In this document: positions 1 to 4,380 of the stretch, in pieces
How positions within the stretch are numbered: position 1 is the first letter of the stretch
Layout: every line of letters begins with the position of its first letter
Source: Gemmatimonadota bacterium
GTDB lineage: Bacteria > Gemmatimonadota > Gemmatimonadetes > Gemmatimonadales > GWC2-71-9
Direction: 5' to 3'
DNA: 6,469 nucleotides
Assembly (NCBI GenBank): GCA_025360265.1
Contig: JANYCP010000283.1
Span: 1 to 6,469 of the forward strand
Position numbers and translations under genes: made by a program
Notes under the pieces: model-generated
Databases searched by the model: none
What the model saw: the letters and a program-made list of their open reading frames with translations, nothing else
Told to the model about the DNA's origin: nothing

Positions 1-229
1 CGCAGAGTTTGGCTTGCCGAGCAGTCATGCGATGGTGGCGTTCAGTGGGGCATGGATGCTTTGCCGGCTCTATCCGAAGGCGTGGCCAGTCTGGCTCGCG
101 TTGGCGGCCGGTTGTGCCTGGTCGCGCGTGGCGGCGCAGGCGCATTTTCTCAGTGATGTTACCGTGGCAGCGATCGCCGCATATTTCCTCGTAGCGGTGG
201 TGTGGAGAAAGATAGGAGATAGGAGATAG
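1..229 (+). CDS. PAP2-family membrane phosphatase, C-terminal part (5' truncated by window)
   Basis: The frame is open from base 2 and ends at TAG 227-229, giving about 75 residues. Visible motifs are PSSHA (the PSGH-like second signature of the PAP2 / lipid phosphate phosphatase superfamily) and SRVAAQAHFLSD, which fits the third signature SR-x5-H-x3-D, including the catalytic histidine and aspartate. Two hydrophobic stretches (WPVWLALAAGCAW and AAIAAYFLVAVVW) fit the last membrane helices. Family members dephosphorylate lipid phosphates or undecaprenyl diphosphate in the membrane; the substrate cannot be told here. The first signature (KxxxxxxRP) lies outside the window. The last residues before the stop (IGDRR) are encoded by the heptamer repeat, so the repeat has replaced or extended the original C-terminus. 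Confidence 0.85.
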   Translation, partial: AEFGLPSSHAMVAFSGAWMLCRLYPKAWPVWLALAAGCAWSRVAAQAHFLSDVTVAAIAAYFLVAVVWRKIGDRR

Positions 230-305
230 GAGATAGGAGATAGGAGTTAGGAGATAGGAAGCAGCATGTGTGGTCCTATCTCCTAACTCCTATCTCCTAT
301 CTCCT
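211..305. repeat. Inverted heptamer array (GATAGGA units), possible bidirectional terminator
   Basis: The left arm has seven consecutive heptamers at 211-259: GATAGGA five times, then GTTAGGA, then GATAGGA. The right arm, 274-305, has TCCTATC, TCCTAAC, TCCTATC, TCCTATC and a partial TCCT. Bases 228-259 pair with 274-305 without mismatch (32 bp) around a 14-nt loop. The variant unit GTTAGGA (246-252) faces its exact complement TCCTAAC (281-287). The array sits between two convergent genes and contains both stop codons, TAG at 227-229 (+) and TAG at 297-299 (-). No poly-U tract follows on either strand, so it is not a textbook intrinsic terminator, but a stem this long at this site could end transcription from both sides. 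Confidence 0.9.
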
Positions 306-680
306 CGTCTCGTGTACCTGCGGATCCGGCTCCGCTCCTGGATGGAGCGCCAGGTCAATGGCAACAAACACCAGCTTCGAAAACGGATAGAACACCAGCG
401 GCGCGATCACCATCAAGACCGGCACGAGCCATTGCAGGGTGCCATACGGCGGATTGGGCCAGGTGCGCACCACGATCGAAAAAATGAACAGCACCGCTGC
501 GATCTCTGATGCGAACAGGTTGAGGATGTAAGCGCCGGCGCGATTGCCCGCTGCGAGGGCCAGGTCGCAGGTCGGACAGTGCTCACGCATGGCGAGCCAG
601 TGGCGCAGTACGTCGCGGCCACCGCAGTGCGGGCAGCGGAGCATCAGGGCGCGGGCGAAGAGAGCGTTGCGGCGGGACAT
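297..680 (-). CDS. DUF983 family zinc-ribbon membrane protein
   Basis: This is a 127-residue protein. Near the N-terminus are two CxxC pairs, CPHCG (Cys16/19) and CPTCD (Cys35/38), spaced as a zinc ribbon. The following AGNRAGAYILNLFASEI segment leads into a first membrane helix (about 50-72), and a second hydrophobic region spans about 82-110. This order (zinc ribbon, then two helices) and the length match DUF983, a family of unknown function often seen near cytochrome-oxidase genes in alphaproteobacteria; nothing of that kind is nearby. ATG at 680 is the first start that keeps the whole ribbon and has no clear Shine-Dalgarno. The C-terminus ends ...ETRR with TAG, and the last codons AGG AGA TAG come from the heptamer array. 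It follows the PDZ operon on the same strand after a 109-bp gap with a hairpin, so it is probably a separate unit. Confidence 0.85.
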   Translation of the reverse strand: MSRRNALFARALMLRCPHCGGRDVLRHWLAMREHCPTCDLALAAGNRAGAYILNLFASEIAAVLFIFSIVVRTWPNPPYGTLQWLVPVLMVIAPLVFYPFSKLVFVAIDLALHPGAEPDPQVHETRR

Positions 681-714
681 GCGCGGAACTTAGACGTGTG
701 GGGAGATTTCGGTA

Positions 715-790
715 ACGAGAGACGAGAGACGGGGGCTCCGACGCGATTCGGGGCCCCCGTCTCTCCATTCTCGTCTCTCGTCTCTCGTCT
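715..790. repeat. Second heptamer-built inverted repeat (CGAGAGA / TCTCTCG)
   Basis: The left arm has CGAGAGA at 716-722 and 723-729, then a G run. The right arm holds CGTCTCT at 758-764, 772-778 and 779-785, with 765-771 a degenerate unit in the same 7-nt phase and CGTCT at 786-790. Two pairings are possible. In the inner one, 724-736 pairs with 753-765 (13 bp perfect), extended by 738-741/748-751 across one T-G position to a 6-nt loop. In the outer one, 715-731 pairs with 772-788 (17 bp perfect). The two compete for the same left arm. The right arm touches the stop codon (TAA, 790-792) of the PDZ gene. Confidence 0.88.
724..765 (-). terminator. Candidate hairpin terminator of the sigma / anti-sigma / PDZ operon
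   Basis: This is the GC-rich inner stem of the heptamer repeat: 13 perfect pairs, then 4 more pairs beyond one imperfect position, with a 6-nt loop. It lies about 25 nt downstream of the operon's last stop codon and upstream of the separately transcribed DUF983 gene. No U-run follows on the minus strand, so efficiency as an intrinsic terminator is uncertain. It could instead protect the mRNA 3' end. Confidence 0.4.
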
Positions 791-2076
791 TAGGGCATCT
801 TGATCGTCAACGTCTCCGAACGCTTCTGCCGAATGATCTGCAGCTTGAATTCGTCGTTGTGATCGTAGCTGCCCACGATTCGCATCAACTGTGACGGGCT
901 GCTCACCTTGCGGCCGTCCACCGAGATGATCACATCGCCTGGCTCCACCGGAATGTTGACCGGAGTGCGGTGAACACCGGGTTGCACCGGCACGCCGTCG
1001 AGGTACGTCACATTGGAGTCGACACGCCCGCCGCGCCCGCCGGCTGCCGCGCCAGCAGGCGCAGTGGTTTTCCGCGCAACGCTGTCCATCCGAATCATCA
1101 TGCCACCACCCGCGACGCCACCACGTGTGCCGGCCGAGGTCACGGTCTTGGCGAACACGATGTCACGCGGTATTCCGACGTTGACCACCAGCACGCCTTC
1201 GGTCGCACCGAAGTAGCGGCCGAGCTTCTCGTTGAGTGAAGTGAGCTCGATATTGGCGAAGGGGCCGTTGTTGTCGAACGTTACACGGTAGGCGCCGGGC
1301 GCATTGGAGAGAATGCTCATCTCCGCCATCGGCTGCGACAGGCCGCGGAGGAATTGCCCTTCGGCGATTCGCTCGGTCGGGAGGCGCCCCATGTCGGCCA
1401 CACCCGGAACATTACGCACGATCGCGATGTTCGAGCTGTCCTCCATCGGCGTGACCTTCAGATTCACCGTCTGCGTCCCGCGACGCAGCTCGACATCCAC
1501 TGGCTTGCCAACCGTCAGCGTCGAGATGAGGCCGATCAGGTGCTGGCCTGGGTTGACGTCTTTCTCGACTACGGACTTCCCGCCAATACGGGCGATGACG
1601 TCGCCAGCAAGAATCCCAGCCTTCGCCGCAGGGCTGCCCGGCGTTACCGCGTCGATGTACGCACCGTACTTGTCGGTCTCACGCGGCTCCACGGCCACCG
1701 TGATGCCGAGGAGCGGGCGGCGGCGCGTTGCGGCTTCCAGCGTCCGCATGATCGGCGCGAGGATTTCCTGCGACGCAAGCTCGCGTTCCCGGAGTGCCAG
1801 TGTCTTGCTGCGGAGCCCGTCGACGTTCAGCTCGATCGTGCCCTGACGATTCTGCAGTTCCTTGATCTGTGCCGGAAGTTCCCGGGCGTGCAGCTGCATC
1901 GTGGTGGTCATTTCCCGCAACTGGTTCTGGAGCTTTACGATTTGCTCCTTGATCGCGGCACTGTCGTGTCTGGTCACTCGCTCCGGGACGCCAGACTGGC
2001 GAAGAATGACATCCTGCGCCTGCGCGGACGCGACGACACCGAGCGAGAGGGCAAGCGTGGTAAGGAATTGGCGCAT
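790..2076 (-). CDS. Secreted coiled-coil / PDZ-domain protein, third gene of the ECF sigma operon
   Basis: The protein has 428 residues from ATG 2076. This start is chosen because AGGAG lies 7 nt upstream and the N-terminus becomes a compact signal peptide (MRQFLTTLALSLGVVASAQA, cleavage expected after AQA). A start at 2097 would add seven residues and has no Shine-Dalgarno. Residues about 40-112 are rich in E, K, Q and L heptads, a likely coiled coil. A PDZ domain follows at about 120-208 (PLLGITV carboxylate-binding loop, GSPAAKAGILAGDVI, then RIGGKSV). A second PDZ fold appears split: its N-terminal half is near 284-300 (LGRYFGATEGVLVVNV) and its C-terminal half near 376-428 (VEPGDVIISVDGRKV to the end), separated by a Gly/Ala-rich insert. 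No serine-protease domain is seen, unlike DegS or HtrA. Its place behind sigma and anti-sigma genes suggests envelope sensing or repair; this is inference. Confidence 0.8.
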   Translation of the reverse strand: MRQFLTTLALSLGVVASAQAQDVILRQSGVPERVTRHDSAAIKEQIVKLQNQLREMTTTMQLHARELPAQIKELQNRQGTIELNVDGLRSKTLALRERELASQEILAPIMRTLEAATRRRPLLGITVAVEPRETDKYGAYIDAVTPGSPAAKAGILAGDVIARIGGKSVVEKDVNPGQHLIGLISTLTVGKPVDVELRRGTQTVNLKVTPMEDSSNIAIVRNVPGVADMGRLPTERIAEGQFLRGLSQPMAEMSILSNAPGAYRVTFDNNGPFANIELTSLNEKLGRYFGATEGVLVVNVGIPRDIVFAKTVTSAGTRGGVAGGGMMIRMDSVARKTTAPAGAAAGGRGGRVDSNVTYLDGVPVQPGVHRTPVNIPVEPGDVIISVDGRKVSSPSQLMRIVGSYDHNDEFKLQIIRQKRSETLTIKMP

Positions 2077-2083
2077 GGCGTGA

Positions 2084-2088
2084 CTCCT
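2084..2088 (-). promoter_or_regulatory. Shine-Dalgarno that sets the PDZ protein start
   Basis: AGGAG on the minus strand lies 7 nt before ATG 2076. It favours this start over the in-frame ATG at 2097, which has no such site and would put seven polar residues before the signal peptide. Confidence 0.7.
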
Positions 2089-2102
2089 GTTGTTCATGTC
2101 GG

Positions 2103-2711
2103 TCAGAGACCGACGTTGCCGGCTTTGCTAAGGTGCACATCGACCAGGGCATTCATCAGGCCGACGCGCTGCTGCCACAACTTGATTTCATTCTCAACGC
2201 GCGCCGCCTGCTGTTCCATCTTCGCCGACTCTGCGATCTCGGCGTCGAGCTGCGCAATCTTGTTCTCGAGTTGAATAACGAGAATTGCGGTACGCCCGTT
2301 GATCACGCGCTGATCGGAATTCCAGGCGGTGAGCTTGTGTTCCAGTTGCTGCGATTGGGTGATCTCGGATTGCAACAGCTGTTCGGCGTCGAGGCGCTTC
2401 GGGTGCACCAGATCGCGGGTGATCAGTGTGAATACGGCCGTTGCCGCAATCGCCAGTCCGAGTGACGCTGCAGCGCGTGAGCGGCGTTGGCGAGCCACGG
2501 TGACACGGGCATGCACGGCGGGAAATTCGTTCGTCGACGGTGCGAGCGAAGGGAGCGCGCGCAACCGTGCCGTGCGCTGGTGAAGCTGCTCGAGTTCGGA
2601 CTGACAGTGGATGCACGCCGCGAAATGCTGCAGCGCTTCACCCATACCAGGCTCGCTGCGATCATCATCGCGCAACGCGATCAGCTGGTCCATCGAGAGA
2701 TGCGCGGTCAT
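2103..2711 (-). CDS. Membrane anti-sigma factor with zinc-finger (ZAS-like) motif
   Basis: This 202-residue protein starts inside the sigma gene stop (ATGA, 2708-2711), which indicates translational coupling. HFAACIHC (His29, Cys33, Cys36) matches the H-x3-C-x2-C zinc motif of ZAS anti-sigma factors, which bind and hold an ECF sigma in the cytoplasm. One hydrophobic segment at about 79-97 (AAASLGLAIAATAVFTLI), preceded by basic residues (RQRRSR), should place the N-terminus inside. The outer part, about 105-185, is rich in Q, E, L and K and reads as a coiled coil (QLLQSEITQSQQLEHKL, then QLENKIAQLDAEIAESAKM). There is no recognisable sensor fold. Its PDZ-protein neighbour also has a coiled coil, so direct contact is possible. 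The cognate sigma is almost certainly the upstream gene. Confidence 0.85.
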   Translation of the reverse strand: MTAHLSMDQLIALRDDDRSEPGMGEALQHFAACIHCQSELEQLHQRTARLRALPSLAPSTNEFPAVHARVTVARQRRSRAAASLGLAIAATAVFTLITRDLVHPKRLDAEQLLQSEITQSQQLEHKLTAWNSDQRVINGRTAILVIQLENKIAQLDAEIAESAKMEQQAARVENEIKLWQQRVGLMNALVDVHLSKAGNVGL

Positions 2712-3262
2712 GCCAGCGCCTCCTCTCCCAGATAGTTGCGGAGTCGCGTGTGCGCCCGGGCCAGTTGTGACTTGGAGAATGAGACAGTCTTCCCCATCTG
2801 GTTGGCGATCTCTTCGTGGGTGTATCCCTCGACATCGTGGAGCCAGACGACCGCACGGGCGGTGTCGGTGAGCCGATCCATCGCCGATTCGAGGTCCATC
2901 CGGAGGGCGGTCGAGGCCCCCCGGGCGGGCGCGATCTCGTCGTTGAGCTCGTCGGTGTCCCGGTACTTGTTCCGGCGGAGCCGCATCAGCGCCTTGCTTG
3001 ATGCCACGCTCCGGATCCAGCCCCAGATCGAGCCGTCGCCCCGGTAGTTCCGGATGCTGCGGCAGACCTCGAAAAATGTCTCCTGGAGGATGTCTTCGGC
3101 GTCTTCCGTGGTCCGGCAGATCCGCCGGGAAAGGTTGTAGACCGGGGTCGAATAGGCCCGGTAGAGCGCCTCGAGGGCGACCGGATCACCCAGCCTGGCC
3201 CTGGCAATCACGGCGTCAGCATCAGGGAGGGACATGGCGTCCATCGTCAGGGCTCTGGTCAT
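2708..3262 (-). CDS. ECF-type RNA polymerase sigma factor
   Basis: The protein has 184 residues from ATG 3262, the usual ECF size. Region sigma-2 (about 29-97) includes YRAYSTPVYNLSRRICRTTE, the DAEDILQETFFEV segment that contacts core polymerase, and GSIWGWIRSVASSKALMRLRR of the -10 recognition helix. An acidic linker (DTDELNDE) follows. Region sigma-4 (about 123-177) has LTDTARAVVWLHDVEGYTHEEIANQMGKTVSFSKSQLARAHTRLR in segments typical of -35 recognition. In-frame ATGs at 3244 and 3235 are alternative starts giving 178 or 175 residues; none has a strong Shine-Dalgarno. The frame is also open further upstream to ATG 3370, but that part runs through repeats and has no sigma-like sequence. It is the first gene of the operon and probably autoregulated, as is common for this family. 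Confidence 0.9.
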   Translation of the reverse strand: MTRALTMDAMSLPDADAVIARARLGDPVALEALYRAYSTPVYNLSRRICRTTEDAEDILQETFFEVCRSIRNYRGDGSIWGWIRSVASSKALMRLRRNKYRDTDELNDEIAPARGASTALRMDLESAMDRLTDTARAVVWLHDVEGYTHEEIANQMGKTVSFSKSQLARAHTRLRNYLGEEALA

Positions 3263-3268
3263 GGTAAC

Positions 3269-3274
3269 AGTATA
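3269..3274 (-). promoter_or_regulatory. Possible -10 box for the sigma operon
   Basis: TATACT on the minus strand lies so that the A of ATG 3262 is the seventh base downstream, where transcription would be expected to begin. If used, the mRNA would be leaderless, which fits the absence of a Shine-Dalgarno. No convincing -35 hexamer is seen at the usual 16-18 nt spacing, so this is tentative. Confidence 0.35.
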
Positions 3275-3278
3275 GATG

Positions 3279-3344
3279 CCGGACGGAGGGATTGGGTCGC
3301 GGGTTGCACGGGGCGTGGGCCGTGGGCCTCCGGACGAGGGATTG
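3279..3344. repeat. Pair of direct repeats, CCGGACG(G)AGGGATTG
   Basis: CCGGACGGAGGGATTG at 3279-3294 recurs as CCGGACGAGGGATTG at 3330-3344, differing by one missing G. They flank a GC-rich segment that holds the left arm of the third inverted repeat. The pair may be a duplication left by insertion of that segment, or paired binding sites in the divergent promoter region. Confidence 0.6.
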
Positions 3345-3381
3345 TCCAAGTCCCAAGTCCCAAGTCCCACGCCCCATGCCC
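3306..3381. repeat. Third period-7 repeat (CAAGTCC x3, CACGCCC, CATGCCC) with inverted partner
   Basis: Five heptamers run without a gap at 3347-3381: CAAGTCC three times, then CACGCCC and CATGCCC. On the left, GGGCGTG (3311-3317) and GGCCGTG (3318-3324) are inverted counterparts. Bases 3306-3319 pair with 3366-3379 at 13 of 14 positions, with a 46-nt loop. The repeat lies between divergent genes, so it cannot be a terminator for either neighbour. The rest of the 170-bp intergenic region holds only the direct repeats, the possible -10 box for sigma, and no clear promoter for the rightward gene. Confidence 0.8.
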
Positions 3382-3419
3382 CGCAGCTACCTTTCCCCCC
3401 CGCAGCACCCCCGCGTCCC

Positions 3420-3423
3420 GGAG
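3420..3423 (+). promoter_or_regulatory. Shine-Dalgarno-like GGAG for the SRPBCC gene
   Basis: GGAG lies 9 nt before ATG 3433 and supports this start over longer in-frame options that would translate the intergenic repeats. Confidence 0.5.
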
Positions 3424-3432
3424 TTCCGTCGC

Positions 3433-4032
3433 ATGTGGAAATGGATCGTTGGCGCCCTGCTCGTCTTGGTCGTGGCTATCGCCGGCTTCTGCTACGTCGC
3501 CGTCAAGAAGATCACGGCTGGGGGCGATACGGTAGCGGTGACCGTGGCCGCGACACCAGAACGGGTATTCGCTGCCCTCGCCGATCCCGATTCAATGCAA
3601 GCGTGGATGATGCCGGGTACGCTGGTGGGCGCATCGCACCGGGGGATCGTCGCGGTTGGTGATACGCTGCACGTCGAAACAGCCGGCGCCGGTGGACGTG
3701 GCCATCAGCAGTTCACCTGGCTGGTTCGTGCGGTGACACCGGGTCAACTCCTGGTAATTGAGATGCGCGACTCGACCGGGGTCACGGCGTTCACGGCGCG
3801 CCGCGATTCGCTCATGGTCAGCGGCGACTCGACGCGCATCGTGAGCACCATTGCTTCACCGATGATGGATTCATTGAAAACAGAGCGGGGAGACACCGGC
3901 GGCAAGACGGGGGGAGCGATGCTCAACTTCGCCAGCAAGATGCTTGTGTCGGCATTTCGAATACAGTCAGAAGCGGAGCTCCGGCAACTCAAGGCGCACC
4001 TTGAGGAGAAGCCCGCAGCAAAGAAGCCCTAG
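3433..4032 (+). CDS. Membrane-anchored SRPBCC / START-like protein
   Basis: The protein has 199 residues from ATG 3433, chosen because a GGAG precedes it and the protein then begins with a clean membrane helix (WIVGALLVLVVAIAGFCYVAV, about 4-24). The segment after it (DTVAVTVAATPERVFAALADPDSMQAWMMPG) is the usual opening of SRPBCC/polyketide-cyclase-like domains: a beta strand, then the helix carrying a PERVF-type motif and a tryptophan. Strands such as FTWLVRAVTPGQLLVIEMRD and TRIVSTIASPM follow, then a C-terminal amphipathic helix ending in KKP. The fold has a hydrophobic ligand pocket; the ligand is unknown. The N-terminal anchor puts the domain probably outside the cytoplasm. It is transcribed away from the sigma operon and could share regulation with it. 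Its stop codon overlaps that of the convergent csaA gene. Confidence 0.75.
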   Translation: MWKWIVGALLVLVVAIAGFCYVAVKKITAGGDTVAVTVAATPERVFAALADPDSMQAWMMPGTLVGASHRGIVAVGDTLHVETAGAGGRGHQQFTWLVRAVTPGQLLVIEMRDSTGVTAFTARRDSLMVSGDSTRIVSTIASPMMDSLKTERGDTGGKTGGAMLNFASKMLVSAFRIQSEAELRQLKAHLEEKPAAKKP

Positions 4033-4370
4033 AACATTCTCCCGCCGAGCGGCACATCGAGATCCGGATGGAGCAGCACCACCGCTCCGTCCGGGTCTGG
4101 CACACCAAGCACCAGCACTTCACTCTTCACGCCGGCAATTCGCTTCGGCGCGAAGTTGACCACGGCGATAATATACTTGCCCACCAATGACTCTTCGGTG
4201 TAGTGCACCGTGAGTTGTGCGCTGGAATGCTTCACGCCAATCTCCGGCCCGAAATTCACCTCGAGATGAAACGCCGGCTTGATTGCGGTGGGGTTGAAGC
4301 GTGCGGCGATGATCCGGCCGACGCGGATGTCGACGGCGAGAAATTGGTCGAAAGTGACGGGTGTGGTCAT
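4029..4370 (-). CDS. csaA: CsaA-like tRNA-binding-domain (OB-fold) chaperone
   Basis: The protein has 113 residues, the usual CsaA length of about 110. The sequence follows the family closely: FDQFLAVDIRVGRI at the start, then KPAFHLEVNFGPEIGVKHSS, QLTVHYTEESLVGK, AVVNFAPKRIAGVKSEVLVL and a C-terminal VPLGGRMF. CsaA is a homodimeric OB-fold protein related to the C-terminal tRNA-binding domain of MetRS; in Bacillus subtilis it is described as an export-related chaperone. ATG 4370 is chosen because the frame upstream runs into leuS, and AAGGG lies 7 nt before it, overlapping the leuS stop codon. The 10-bp gap indicates an operon with leuS and likely translational coupling. Its TAG stop (4029-4031) shares CTAG with the convergent SRPBCC gene. 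Confidence 0.9.
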   Translation of the reverse strand: MTTPVTFDQFLAVDIRVGRIIAARFNPTAIKPAFHLEVNFGPEIGVKHSSAQLTVHYTEESLVGKYIIAVVNFAPKRIAGVKSEVLVLGVPDPDGAVVLLHPDLDVPLGGRMF

Positions 4371-4380
4371 CGGGTTACCC

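Noticed and set aside
211..305. CRISPR array
   Set aside because: The units are 7 nt with no spacers and are arranged as inverted arms.
211..790. DUF983 gene with flanking inverted repeats as a mobile element
   Set aside because: The two flanking repeats have different units, there is no transposase, and the gene looks like ordinary chromosomal sequence.
1354..2274. A 306-codon open frame on the plus strand, opposite the PDZ and anti-sigma genes
   Set aside because: It is antisense to two well-supported genes, is arginine-rich with no recognisable domain, and long antisense frames are common in high-GC DNA.
3263..3370. Sigma-factor start at 3370 (36 more residues)
   Set aside because: The extra part is translated from heptamer repeats (GLGTWDLDN...) and has no sigma-like sequence; 3262, 3244 or 3235 are better starts.
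3292..3432. SRPBCC gene start at 3292
   Set aside because: The extension runs through the same repeats and would put 47 polar residues before the membrane anchor; GGAG supports 3433.
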